NCBI GenBank assembly: GCA_020631735.1
Contig: CM036221.1
Coordinates: forward strand, 10,087,381 to 10,151,380
DNA from: Saccharum officinarum
Lineage: Eukaryota > Streptophyta > Magnoliopsida > Poales > Poaceae
Length of the DNA stretch: 64,000 bases
Reading direction: 5' to 3'
The notes beneath the pieces are model-generated. The model was not told where the DNA came from. It made no database searches and saw only the letters and a list, made by a program, of their open reading frames with translations. This document shows, in pieces, positions 12,481 through 24,309 of this stretch. The position numbers and the translations under genes are program-made. How positions within the stretch are numbered: the first letter of the stretch is position 1; every line of letters starts with the position of its first letter.

Positions 12481-13014
12481 CCCTTTTTATATCATAGGCG
12501 CGTGATAACTAAAACCACATGTGGTATAAAAAGGGGCGTCGGTGTTGTACTCTTTTCTACTAGTGTTAGCCAGTTTCATTAGCTGGCTAGATGCAAACAA
12601 ATTACACATACGACCACATTTGTTGAGCTATTAATTAGTTCCCTTGTTTGAATGGGATTAGAACTAAATATTGGTGTATATGAAACACAATTAAACCTAG
12701 ATACCAGCTAGTGTGAATAGTATGCATGCATGCACGGCACATAATGGGATTGAGACGACCAACGGAGATGGTCGATGGATGGAAATTAATTAAATCAATC
12801 ACACGAATTTTGTTTGATATAGCTGTAGGCTGTAGCACACCGAACACACGCACACCACACTCGTACCAGAGCCTGTATTTAATTTTTTTTGGGGGGGGGG
12901 GACCCCGATGAGCACGCGCGCCGAGCGAGGCTCGAAGACGGGTAGGCATCGTCGCGCACACTGTGAACTTGCCAACTGCGCTACGCGCGGTCCTCCAATC
13001 ACGCGAAATATTAA

Positions 13015-13243
13015 GCGGGTGTTTGGTTCGAGGAGTTAAAGTTTAATAAACATTGTAGCACTTTCGTCTTATTTGATAAAAAATTTCAATTTGGGACTAA
13101 TTAGGCTTAATAGATTCGTCTCGTAAATTACTCCTAATCTCTGCCGACATGCATACAATTAGTGTACATTTAGTATTCATGCATTTAAGAGAACATTAAT
13201 GTGATGGGTGTTAAACTTTAACAACTAGAAACCAAACAGGCCC
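13015..13243. mobile_element. Tourist-type MITE
   Basis: Ends GCGGGTGTTTGGTT and AACCAAACAGGCCC form inverted repeats, and TAA lies at both borders (13012-13014 and 13244-13246), as expected for PIF/Harbinger-derived elements. Relatives are at 40112-40342 and 62167-62396. Confidence 0.85.
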
Positions 13244-13354
13244 TAACGGTGACCATGCATGCACTGCACTCCATCACCGTCTTGTCTCGCCCCAAACGCA
13301 GACTAGTAGTCGTCCTTGTTGAAGAACGTACATCAACCATCGACCGCAGTGTCC

Positions 13355-13582
13355 ACACTCGCTTGTTCCTTCCCATCTATCTAGTCTAGGCCACTCGCTT
13401 GTTCCCTTCCCATCTATCTAGTCTTAGTCTAGGGCCCTAAATTGTGACTTGTGAGTCTTTGCAGCATGACACTCGCTTGTTCCTTCCCATCTATCTAGTC
13501 TAGGCCACTCGCTTGTTCCCTTCCCATCTATCTAGTCTTAGTCTAGGGCCCTAAATTGTGACTTGTGAGTCTTTGCAGCCAT
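13355..13582. repeat. 114-bp tandem duplication
   Basis: Two nearly identical 114-bp units (13355-13468 and 13469-13582). Each itself contains two copies of CACTCGCTTGTTCC followed by TTCCCATCTATCTAGTCT. No coding potential is seen. Confidence 0.9.
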
Positions 13583-13596
13583 GCAATGCATGCTGC

Positions 13597-13854
13597 GGCT
13601 GTGTTCAGTTTTCAAATTTGGAGTGCAAAATTTACTGTAGCGACACTGTAGCATTTTTGTTTGTATTTGGTAATAATTGTCCAACCGTTGACTAATTAGG
13701 CTCAAAACGTTCGTCTCGCAAAGTACAACCAAACTGTGCAATTAGTTTTTTATTTTATCCACATTTAGTACTCCATGCATGTATCGTAAGTTTGATATAA
13801 CGTGAAATCTTTTTTTTTGCATAGTGCAATTTTCAATGGAACTCAACACAGCCT
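13597..13854. mobile_element. MITE-like element (GGCTGTGTTCAG ends)
   Basis: Starts GGCTGTGTTCAGTTTTC and ends AACTCAACACAGCC. The interior includes ACGTTCGTCTCGCAAAGTAC and GTGCAATTAGTTTTT. Copies or relatives occur at 33325-33560, 39868-40110, 40757-41010 and 41023-41262. Confidence 0.7.
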
Positions 13855-14946
13855 GTGCAAGATTAAAATCCGATCTTCCATTGTCTGTGAGATTAATGAA
13901 AAACGACAATACTAGATGCACTCAGAATCCCCACCTATGGGCTACGGCCTATACAGGTGTCATTTCCCCTTGTTTTTATTTTCCAAAGCTTATGAATTCA
14001 AGTTAGCTCCAGCCAAAATCGATCCCCAAGGGTTTTCCTCATCACGCCCCTAGCGTGCTATTAGCATGATACTTAAAGTAGGTATAATAATAGGCTTATA
14101 GCCCAGCCAGTCAATATTTTTCTGACGTGGAGGAAAGAGAGGAGAGGAGAGAGAAGGGAGGGAGCTTGACTCTCGTACACGCAACAAGCTGGACACGGAA
14201 GTATAGACATCTGTGAGCCCAAACAGAAATGTATGTTATGAGAAATATGAAAGATAAAGTAAGACACGATACAATATAATAATAAAATCTTTTTTGTAGA
14301 CAATTAGAAGGTACCTATTATATAGCTTGATTCTTATGATTCGACTTATAGGCAAGTACTTAAACTCTATTATTGATCTTGCTCTGTGATGCTCATCAAA
14401 TCTAAGTATCCTGACCCAATCTGAAAAAAGCCGACCCAGTGTGCAAATTCGAAAAATAGCTCGATCTGACTTAATTGACCCACCAGTGCATTGGATCCAG
14501 CTAAAGATTTTGATACAATCTTTTTTTTTCTTGCCTAATGCTACGGAACGTTTGATCGGATAACCGTGCGAAGTGTCCGTGGGTGTGTCACGAGTGCAAA
14601 CGCGACAGTACTAGGTACACGGTCCACACACGCACATACCGGCTTGCTCCCCTAAAGCTAGCTAGGCCCAGTAGTAGTCCACTTTGGGGTTTTCACTTTT
14701 CTTTTCTTTTCTTTTCTTTTTTAAAAAAATGGTTTTCACATTAACAGTTGCAACTTGGATAGATGGAAGCAGTGGCCGAAGGTTTCTTTAGCTTTTAACC
14801 ATGCATTGTGCACGAGCCATGGATGAGAACGAGATGTGCAGTGCATGTGACAGATAACGTGCACGTACTAACCCCAACTGTCAGTCACCTCCCTGGCCTT
14901 GCAATTGCACTGCGAGCAGCTAATAAGGCTTGAAGTGACAACAAAG
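13855..14946. other. Gene-free interval with a weak MITE candidate
   Basis: About 14080-14335 has partially inverted ends (GGTATAATAATAGGCTTATAG and AGGTACCTATTATATAGC) and may be an old MITE. A (CTTTT)n run lies at about 14698-14721. I see no genes. Confidence 0.4.
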
Positions 14947-14969
14947 CCCATAAATAAATAAATAAATAA

Positions 14970-15000
<31 letters not shown>

Positions 15001-15001
15001 A
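14947..15001. repeat. (AAAT)n microsatellite
   Basis: About thirteen AAAT/AATA units, interrupted once. Confidence 0.9.
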
Positions 15002-15498
15002 ACTATAATACACCACTGGTACATATACTTACAGCAATACAGTACTATAACAATCCGACATCCGCTTCAGACGAACAAATATACATGCGCTCCCACCAAC
15101 GCTGCCTCATCACGTACTGTCAGTATATCTGGATAAATGGATTATACTAGTTGCTACATTATATGCAAACTATTATAATCAGGACTATAAATTATAATAA
15201 TTAGAGTATTTGGGTTCCAATATTATGGTTGGTTAAAGTGAGAAATTCTATGTTATCTCTTAGTTTGGCATGTTGGACAAGAGTCAACTTGCACTTTTAG
15301 CACTCATAAACCCCAATAACCTGTTCCCGTCTGGATTATGGGATTATGGTAATGAAAGCCTCAATGGTTTTGGTTATAATAATCCTTTGTATAACCAATT
15401 TTGTTTGGATCAAAACTTCATCATATAATCTGATTATTATAATAATTGGGTATCTAAACAGGGCTAGTTCACTGCTTCTTGCTAAGATATGGCTCCGT

Positions 15499-15618
15499 CA
15501 TCCGGCTTATAATCCGTCTTTTTTCAGCTTGTTTTTTCAGCTAGAATAATATTTTTCTTTCACAACAAATCAGTCAACCGTGTTTTTCAGCCGGCTTATC
15601 AGCACAGCCGAACGGGCC
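15499..15618. mobile_element. Short MITE-like element
   Basis: CGGCTTATAATCCG, a tract ending TTTTTCTTTCACAACAAATC, and CAGCCGAACGGGCC near the right edge resemble the small element at 6842-6944. Confidence 0.5.
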
Positions 15619-15693
15619 TAAATTTAGTAGACTAGGTAACTAAAATTTAATCCTACGATGTTTAATTTTGCATACATGGGCTCACCCACTTTA

Positions 15694-15997
15694 TTTTAAT
15701 AATCATCACTTGATATTTTGTCGTGTTTGGATCTGTTGGCACGTTACACGCACTTCACTTGGATCCAGCGACGACGTCGCGGTTCCCGATTCCAACATGA
15801 ACTGCTGGGACATTGCACTGAATCGCATCGGAATGGTGGCCTGGTGTTGGAGAAAAACAAGGCACACCAGACCAGAACGAAGAGAGCATCACATCCACGG
15901 TATGGCCTTGATGCCTAGCCAGCGAGAGTGAGACCACCTTTACAGCTAAGCTAAGATAAGCTAGTTCATGCAAACTTTGCAAATCTCCTGATTCATA
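15694..15997. repeat. Dispersed duplicate, copy 1 (partner at 33040-33324)
   Basis: About 300 bp beginning near TTTTAATAATCATCACTTG, through GTTTGGATCTGTTGGCACGT, to CTTTGCAAATCTCCTGATTC. The partner 17 kb away differs by several substitutions and small indels. No gene family is recognised and open frames are not conserved throughout. The two copies have different flanks. Confidence 0.8.
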
Positions 15998-18528
15998 GTT
16001 TTATCAGTGGTAGTAGTAGTAGCAGCACGGTGCCATAACAATCGGACATCCGCTTCAGACGAACAAATATAGGATAAATGGGAGGACGGAGAGCGCCCCG
16101 ACAATGTTTAACACTTTTTATGACGTGACGTTCAACCCTATTTATAACGCGACAACAACATTTACTATTCACTTTCATTTGTTTTCTAAATTTAAAATAT
16201 TTTTCCACTGCTCATCCAGGCGTGGCGGCAGCGCACCTAACCGTGCTATACATGCGCCACACCGTTGTCTCATCAGTTACTGAGAGTATATATGGAAAAA
16301 AAGGTATACCAGTATAGCACTATCTTTTTTTATGCAAACCTGGAGCCTTTGTCCTTTAATAATGTAGCACTAGTTGGGCCTGTTTAATCGGATCACAGCC
16401 AGATTATTTTTTTGAACAAGTATCACAGCTAGATTATTATAACATAGATTATAATACAACTAGTTGAAGTGTCTGGATTTCTGGACCTTAGTTCATTGTT
16501 TCTTGCTAAGATTAAATTTTAGCTGAATAGGTGACTAAAATCTAATCCTACGCTGTTTAATTTGCATACATGGGCATAGGCTAGCCACTTAGCTCCTCTT
16601 TGCACTATAGTTGTTAGTGAAGCATGATTTTTTCCCCCCAAAGTGCGACCACGCAAGAGAGTAGTGACGTATGACTAATAATTAATCTATTTATCGGTTA
16701 TCTTGTTTAGATAGCCTAGCACTAAACTTTAGGTGACAACTCTCCTATATTTTTTTTAAAAAATAGTACAATTCTCACTTTTTGATTAACTCAAATAATT
16801 TAAAGTTTGATCAAACCTATAAAAAAATACTAGTAATATAAGTATTGTTTGATCAATACAAAATATACCTTACTTGTAAATTTCGTTCCGGTACCGGCCA
16901 GAAAGGCCGGAATACCTCCTTCCGTCACCCAACCCGGTACACATGAAAGCCCCGTCCTGTACCGGCCAAAATCCCGGTCGATTCCGTTCGTCTCAGACTA
17001 TACCGGCCGTTCGGGGGAATTATGCTTCTCGCTGGTTCCGGTACCGTTCATTCGTACCTGTACGACGTGACGCTTGGGTCTCCTCGCTCGCTCCCCCTGC
17101 TGGCTATTGCGTCGTTGGCATAGCATGGGATACATGCAACATGGGCCTGGCTCTTCATTGCTCAGGATGCAATAAAAACAAACATATTTGTATTGATACT
17201 AGTGCAGGGCGCGCGCCATCGCGCGCAAAGGCAGGGCAGGGGAAAGATAGTAAAGATAGAGAAAATATGCTGGACTGCAATATGACTGGTAGCCATAAGA
17301 AAGTTTTTGAAGGTACAATGTGCATCACTTATTGTCATTACACATAAGGCTACTATGCTTATACATAAAAGATTTGTTTGAAAGTACCCTGGTCTGACTT
17401 GGGGCACAAATATTTTGACGTGTGGAGATAAACATGTAGTGTACACAGGATTGACAACGTTTAAAAGTCCACAAACGTCTTGCCACGTCCTGTCCTGGAG
17501 GTGTCGTTATATACATAGGTTTAAAATGTTGACGTGGACGAGCTTTGGTGCACTGAGTAGCCTCGTTCATGTTGGAAAATGATGAATTGTTTTTGTTCGT
17601 CCATATCTGTAGCATTAGGAAAAGGGTTATTTTGATATTATTATCCATATCTGAAGCATTGGAAAGAGGGCTATTTTGATATTGGCTCCAAATATGCACA
17701 GTTGGTAACAGGTGAACAAACTGTTTACTATGGCACCGTGTAAGCAGAGTCAAAGAAGAAGAAAATAAGGTTTGTAGGAAATATGAGTGGACCTTTGGTT
17801 ACTTTTGCTGCTGGTTCGATACTGTCCTGTGGCTGCTGCCCTTTCCTTGGTGTTTAGGTTCTTCGCTCCTAGCTCTGCAAATGATGTATGAATCTATGAT
17901 AAGAAAAATGGCAGCTGGTTTGGAGCATGGCGTGATGTCTACGGCTGGTAATGGAGCTTCCAGCTTCGATCTGACAAACCATAGCTGGTAGACTGAGTGC
18001 TTTGGGCACGTCCAGAGGCTGTTTAAATTTTTGAAACAAACGTGCGGTACATCACAGCAAGTTTGTTTTAGGCGTTAGGTAATTGCTACTGCTGCTACAC
18101 CTATAAACAGGGAAGGGGGATCCTGAAAGGGGAGATCATCGGCGAACAACTGTTGTCTGAGTATGTCATCCATTAAAGATCATCCAGAAAGAGAGGGAAT
18201 AAATGGCAAAAGAAGAATATGCTTTTTCCCCCAAAGATTTTTCACAAAAGAAAGCTAATGTGGAAGGACCAAAAGAGCAGTTCACAGCAGCAAGGGTCAA
18301 TGCACATTTATGTAACCCTCACCATAGATATTTATGAAGTAAACCATATATTTTCCTGTCACCTCTAATGCTCTGCAAGTAGACTAAAAACTATTTTTTC
18401 TCTGAAAACAACCTTTGGAGGATCTCTGAACCACAATGCAGAACTAATATAAAGCTCATGCTTCTGTAATCATAGTCATTTGTAAAATTTTCCTTATACC
18501 ATGTAGATCCATACCTTCAATTCAATAA
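15998..18528. other. Gene-free interval upstream of the long-LTR element
   Basis: No supported gene. 16020-16070 repeats a sequence from about 15040-15085 (CGACATCCGCTTCAGACGAA). 16880-17050 is rich in TACCGGCC motifs. A GC-rich palindromic GGGCGCGCGCCATCGCGCGC occurs at about 17207. The rest looks like decayed repeat or intron-like DNA. Confidence 0.4.
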
Positions 18529-21500
18529 TGTAACACCCTAAAATTTTGAAAGAGATAAAAATAGGAAAATATGTTTTTTTTATGTATTTTTGTGAGCATG
18601 CAAATTTAGAATAAGAATAATTTTTATAAATTTAAAATCAAATATAAGGATAGAAACATGTTTGAGCATTCATGCTGCTGCATATTAATTTGCATTGTGT
18701 GTACTTTTTGAAAATACAAAAGGCAATTCAAAATTTATTTGAAAATCTGCTTTGAAAAATTAGAAAAGAAAAAGAAAATAGAAAATCAGCTCATCTCGGT
18801 TTTGGCCCATTTCTTTCCGCAGCCCGCAGCGTCGGCCTGCTTACCCCGCGTCCGCCTCGGCCTGCTCAGCGCGCGCGGCCCGTTTCCTCCTCCCGATCAC
18901 CCGCGTGGGCCGAGCCGCGGCCGCCGGCCCAGCTAGCCGCCTGCGCCCTCCTTTCCCCGCTTCCCAGTCACTGACGACTCGGGCCCGCATGTCAGGCGCC
19001 TTCTTCCTTCCCACGCCAGTTCCGATTTCTTTCCTTCGCTCTCCCGATTCGAATCCGTCACCTCAATCCTCCCCTTTCCATCTTTAGCGCCACCTCCGGA
19101 CTATAAAAACGGAGCCGCCACCCTTCCCCGCTCTTCATTCGGCCGCAAATCGCAGCTCTACCGCCTTGTGGTGGCCACGGCCGAAGGTCCGCCTCCACCG
19201 TCCGCCTCTCCTAGCCGCACGCTCTCCTTGCTTCATCCCCGGCCACGATTTTGCCCTAGGTGAGCTCGCCATGTCATTCTCTCTCTCCCTGAGTTTTCCG
19301 TTCGCGAGCTCATGCTCCGTAGCGCGGGATAGGTGTTTCCGGCCATGGCGCCGCCGCGGAATCGCCGCCGGGCCACTGTTCCGGCGGGAGTGCCGCCACC
19401 GTCCTCCCCGATCCAATCCGAGCCATCTATTTCAGATCCAACGGCTGATAATTCACGATACCCCTTCGGCCGACATTTTTGCTAAAGAGCCCCTGAGGTT
19501 TCAGAGTTTGTAACCCGCGGTCCAAAACATAAAACGGAAAAATACGCTTTGATTAGTTGAAAACGTAATTCGTTTCGGAAAAAGAAAAAATACGCTTTCT
19601 CATATTTACAGTTTTGCCACTCAGATTGTTTTAGCCGTAGAATCTTCGTTTTAACTCCGATTTGATCCATTCAAATTGCGTTAGATTCATATTTGAGAGC
19701 TCTATCTAATGATGCAACTGTACAGTAGGTTTGAATTAATTTATTTTCGAGTTTATATTAAAGTAATTATTTATCTATAGGAAATCTTAGAAAACTCATA
19801 ACTTTTACGTTTTAAATCCAAATTTCGTGATCTTTACGTCTATGTGATCGTAGTAACGTGTAGAAGAGTTTTACAAACTTGTTATACTGTTAGTATTACT
19901 GTTGGTTAGGTTTTCTATCTTTAAGTTCCAACGTAAGATTTAATCTATTACTTTAATAAAGTAGATTTTGTTTAAATCATATTTTCTACGTTTTAGATCC
20001 GTTTTAGTTCATTCGAGTTGCGTTAGATTCATAGCAATGAGATCTACGCGTTAGTGACAGTGTTTACCATATTATTAATTCTGAAATTTTATTGTTTAAA
20101 TCATATCCTGATTAATAATTATGCAACTGGGTTTTGTAAATAAAATATAATTTGTTTTACTTTAGTTTCATAATTTGAATCTAAATTTGACTTAATTCCG
20201 TATATAGTATTTATAAATGTTATTATATAATTAAAACTCATGAAGCTAAATAGTTTTATATTTTCTTCTATGAGCAAATTTTTCGGTAGATGTATCTTTC
20301 CAACCGTAGCTCTGATTAGTGTGCTTTTCGCGTCTGTGTATTCGTAGCGAGACGTAGATTCGTTCTACAAACTTTTCATCTTAATTTTATGTTTGATGTA
20401 CTGTTCTAATTTAGATCTATTGTTTGCTTCGTGTATGATTGCTCGATGTGTGTGTGATGATTTATTGATCAAGTCCAGTCGGTGAGATATACGTGGTTAT
20501 CAAGAAGAAGAAGAAGAACGTTGAAGATTAAAGCTTACCGAAGGATCGGTGTTTAAGGCAAGTATAGCATGGGATCATCCTTGTTTCCTATTCACCTTTA
20601 ATATACTTAATTCATGTGCATGTGTCTACCTTGTTACCCCTAAGGATATTCTAGCTTTTGTATCTTGTACCTTGACACCAGTGGGACATTGCATTGGGAA
20701 GTATTATGCTAGTGCTCAAGATAAATAACCATGATCTGTAACTTGACTAATGGTATATGCAATAAACGTTTAAAAGATGCTTTATAGCAACATGGCTCAA
20801 GAGGGCTAGAGCATTGAGTTGTTTTTATGGTGCTCTAGTTTCTCTCCATAAGGACTTATCTGTAAGCGAACATCCGGGACTTACAGTACAACTGTGAGGG
20901 CTATATGGCTCTGGCTTTAGCTCAGTATGAGGATTTTTTTCTAGCTTGTTAGAGGTTACCCTTGTGGCGCAAATGGGGTAGAGCAGACTGTGGATCCCTG
21001 CGTGGTGTATCACACGGACTGACTCCGGAAACCTAGCGGCCCTAACTTGTTAGACGAACCTTTGAAAGGCTTCATAGTGATTCCTTGCCTGCTCACCTTG
21101 GTAGTGTTTTGGGAGTCGCGATCCCGGGCATATGGGTAATCATGACTCACAGTGAAAGTGTACAACCTCTGCAGAGTGTAAAACTATTATAACAGCCGTG
21201 CTCACGGTCACGAGTGGCTTTGGACCCTTACAGAATAAATGATGAACACTGATGATAATGATAATACTGATGATATTGATGCTCACTAATGATTATTGTT
21301 TCTTGCTATACATTATTCTCGTTTACATGATCATGTGGTTATTTGGGATTTTGGTAAACTTGTTGCTACTCAATTGCTAAAAGATGACTCACTAAAAGCT
21401 ATTGCAGTAAACCGTGTCAAACTTTTGAGCCTCATGAACCCCATGTTATATTTGTTGAGTTCGACATGGACTCACTCTTGCTATTTCCCCACATCTCAGG

Positions 21501-21761
21501 AAGGGTACCAGACTGTTAGATTCTGGAATTGTTAGGCTTGTGATCAACCAGTTAGTTTGATCCTGGAGTGAAGGTTGCACCCGGTGTTCGGAGTTGTCTT
21601 TCCGCTGTGTTGCTCATTAAGGTATACTTTATACTATTGAGTTATGTATATTAAGCATTTGTCTTTTGATATTACCCTTATCTGTGGCTATATGTGAGAT
21701 TTGTCGTCTTTATTTCACGTATAGTGTATGTCTGGTTTTGTCCTTAAAACCGGGTGTGACA
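18529..21761 (+). repeat. 5' LTR (3,233 bp)
   Basis: Bounded by TG and CA. A GC-rich promoter-like block (about 18820-19450) contains a TATA box at 19101. It is followed by a long AT-rich stretch. Open frames within it, repeated in the 3' LTR, show no recognisable domain. Confidence 0.95.
19101..19110 (+). promoter_or_regulatory. LTR TATA box
   Basis: CTATAAAAAC in a GC-rich context, with transcription expected about 30 bp downstream. The same site in the 3' LTR is near 25826. Confidence 0.65.
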
Positions 21762-21764
21762 GAT

Positions 21765-21776
21765 TGGTATCAGAGC
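21765..21776 (+). promoter_or_regulatory. Primer-binding site for initiator tRNA-Met
   Basis: TGGTATCAGAGC starts three bases after the 5' LTR. It is complementary to the 3' end of initiator tRNA-Met, the usual primer for plant gypsy elements. Confidence 0.9.
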
Positions 21777-22003
21777 AATGCTGACTGTAGGACGCAAGCC
21801 TAGTTAGAACTGGACGTTTAGCATGTTCTCATTGTTGCCTATTTCTTGCTTCTCTTTAACTTTGTTATTTTCTCAAAGCTATGCTTAATTCTATCCCCGT
21901 TCTGTTATAAAAACCTTGTCTCTATTTTAAACCTTTTCTCCTTGTCTATTAGACGGCTCGTGACGAGAAGACTATGGATTTCAGAGGTTAAGAGGACTGA
22001 ATT

Positions 22004-23223
22004 GTGTCGTTCTTGCTCACTTTTGACAAGAAACCATTAGCGATGCAAAACCAATTACTAGAAGAAATGGCACAACATGGGAATTCTCAACGATGCTTAT
22101 CTCAAGGTCAAGCCAACATACCTAAGGGGTCAGAGAAGATACAAGTAGCAGAAGCTTGGAAGAATATGAAATCCAATAAAGATGTAGATAGTAAGGCATT
22201 TGGAGAGCAGGAACAATGCCACTGCTGTAAGCATTATGGTTTTCCCTGTCTTCGAAACGAGTCTAATAAGGGGAAAGTCAAGGTGGATCCAAATTTTGAG
22301 ATCAACATGGATAAGAAGAGAAAGGCAATCTCATTAGAACCACTAGTGGAAAGCAATGAGCAAGCGAGTTCTACTACATTGTCACATGCAGCCCTGATCC
22401 CCTGTCAAACAAATCTAAACTCTAAAGAGTTAGAAGCCCTCCTGCTAAAACTACTCCCCATGAAGTAGTCATAGATGGATGGACAATTACCTATAAGGAG
22501 TATCAACCCCGAAAGGCCAAACAAGCTATGAAACAAGCCAAAGGGACGAAGGTGAATTTTTATGGCCAGCAAGATAGCAACATACCAAACAACAGTTTCT
22601 TGGAGTATGACATCACAAAAGATCCAGCTAAGAGAAAGTGTTATCATTGCCAGCAGGAAGGACATTATGTCAAATCTTGCCCACAGAAGAATCAACAACA
22701 GCGAGACCCAGGACAGGATGTCCAAAAGAAGCATGTGCAGGGAAATAAATTAAAGAGAAATTACATCCATGGAAGGTTGAAACATGTGGATATTTCCACC
22801 ATTCCTGGAGCTAAGGAGGTCGTGTTTGGATTAATTCCAGTAAGTTTAGGAAATGCCAAGGTTTTGTTTGACCCCAGTGCCTCACATTCGTTCATATCTA
22901 GACAATATGTAAAAGATCATAACATACTTATGCTTCCAAGGGGGAAAACAGTGATGATTAAAACTCCAAGAGGTGAAATAAAGGCAGACCGCGTATGCCC
23001 AAAAGTTAGTCTTGACATAAAGGGGGTAAATTTTAAGGTAAACCTCATTGTTTTGGAATTAATGGGCATTGATGTTATCCTTGGAATAGACTGGTTATCT
23101 ACTTATAAAGGAGTGATTGAGTATGCCCAATGTTCAGTGTTTCTAACTACACTTTCAGGAGAAAGGATTAAGTATGAGGGTATTAAATCTATACCTGAGG
23201 GATGCCAGGTTGACCCATCTTAG
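22004..23223 (+). pseudogene. gag/zinc-knuckle plus aspartic protease-like ORF, set 1 (frameshifted)
   Basis: The upstream frame (22004-22468) encodes a charged peptide with no clear domain but a CHCC cluster. A frameshift near 22450 passes to the frame that runs through IDGWTITYKEYQ to 23223. That frame has a CCHC zinc knuckle (C-YH-C-QQEG-H-YVKS-C, 22639-22680), then a retropepsin-like domain with FDPSASHSFIS (about 22867) and the flap/tail motif VILGIDWLSTYKGVI. The canonical active site is D-S/T-G; here it reads D-P-S, so the Gly is replaced and activity is doubtful. Gag normally supplies the particle and protease matures it. No RT follows. A second homologous protease region lies 1.1 kb downstream. 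Confidence 0.7.
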
Positions 23224-24309
23224 GGTATGAGTTATAAGAATGGTAGATGCAGAGATTCAGATGTCCATATGAAGCAATAAGGAATGTAAGAGACGTTATC
23301 TACTCTGGATGCTGCTACAATCACACCATGTTTAAGGAATAGGAGTTATGTCCCGTGTAATAAAACTGTTAGTAGCCAAGTTGAGTCGTCTTAATGTGTG
23401 GCTAATGAACATTTAAGTGTTTAGTTGCTTTGTGCTTATGTTTATGCTTGAGTTGGAATTTTGTAATGAGTGGAATGATCTCGTGGGCTTTGACCATGAT
23501 TTCATTTAGTTTATATGTATGAGGTATAAGGATTAATGAAATAAATAGCTGGGTTTTGGTTATCTCCTGCTTTCTATATCTTGTCTATCGGAGCAGCCTG
23601 TCTTTATCAACTTATATCTCTGTTCTTGAAAGACCAAAAATCATGAGAAAATTCTGGACAAGAGTGGACTTCAACATCTCTCTCTAAATGCAAGAACTAC
23701 CCTCATAGCTATTTTGGATTGGGAGATACAAAAATCACAAGACGATGCAACTGTGCTGTCTGAAACCTGGAACAGAATCTGTTATGTGTTGTTTTCGGTC
23801 AAGTTAACTACAGAATCTGGAAGTGTGTTCTATAAGAAAGTTGCAGAGAATTTTATAAGTTTTCCATCGGTGTAAACTACAGTTTCATTGGATTAACAGA
23901 ATGAGAGTTACAACTGTTTTACTGCACTGCTGATTTTCTGCTCGTGCGAAATTTCAGATTTCTTGTTCTTACCCATGCACAAGAGTATTATTGGGATGTC
24001 AGAACACTTTTATGCTAAGTAGCTCATCTAGAAGAAAAAGGTTCAAAGTTACCCTATTTAGTGTCTCTTCTTTTAAGGGGGTAGCCAATGTAAAGAAGGA
24101 TTATTAAGATTGAACTCTTTAGTTGGAAGTATTGGTTAGTCTCCATGATTGAGTTGCCACTCTTGAGCAAAAATGTTCTGTGAACAAGGTTGATAATTTT
24201 GGATCCATGGAGACAAGAGTTGTCCTTTTGGATAGCTCATGATTATGATCATCTATACTTGCTCGTGTTGCTGATGTTGGTCACTTGATGACAGGAAGTG
24301 TAGTGTCTC

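Larger units (their letters stand above)
8224..12565 (-). mobile_element. CACTA (En/Spm-type) DNA transposon, 4.3 kb, coding strand reverse
   Basis: The element begins CACTAGTACACGGG and ends TTTTCTACTAGTG, so both ends carry the CACTAGTA terminus. TTA flanks it on both sides (8221-8223 and 12566-12568), a perfect 3-bp target duplication. Subterminal arrays of short direct and inverted motifs occupy 8310-8500 (GGCGGCTCTCTTAGGGAACC) and 12385-12480 (CACAGGCGGTTGG), as CACTA transposases bind. Inside, on the reverse strand, are a decayed TNP2-type transposase (11729-9542) and a Ulp1-like cysteine protease region (9468-8731). The transposase has several lesions, so the copy is likely non-autonomous although its ends look mobilisable. 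Confidence 0.93.

Noticed and set aside
15718..15918. A conserved small protein shared by the two dispersed duplicates
   Set aside because: The frames agree at both ends but indels shift the middle (15790-15860 versus 33130-33180), so coding conservation is not supported.
19166..19513. LTR-internal ORFs of about 115 and 93 codons (repeated at 25891-26238)
   Set aside because: They are identical in both LTRs only because the LTRs are nearly identical. Both strands are open and no domain is recognisable.
22405..22734. Reverse-strand hydrophobic frame opposite the gag-like ORF
   Set aside because: Antisense to the zinc-knuckle ORF. The Leu/Ile richness is the reflection of Lys/Asn/Gln codons on the other strand.
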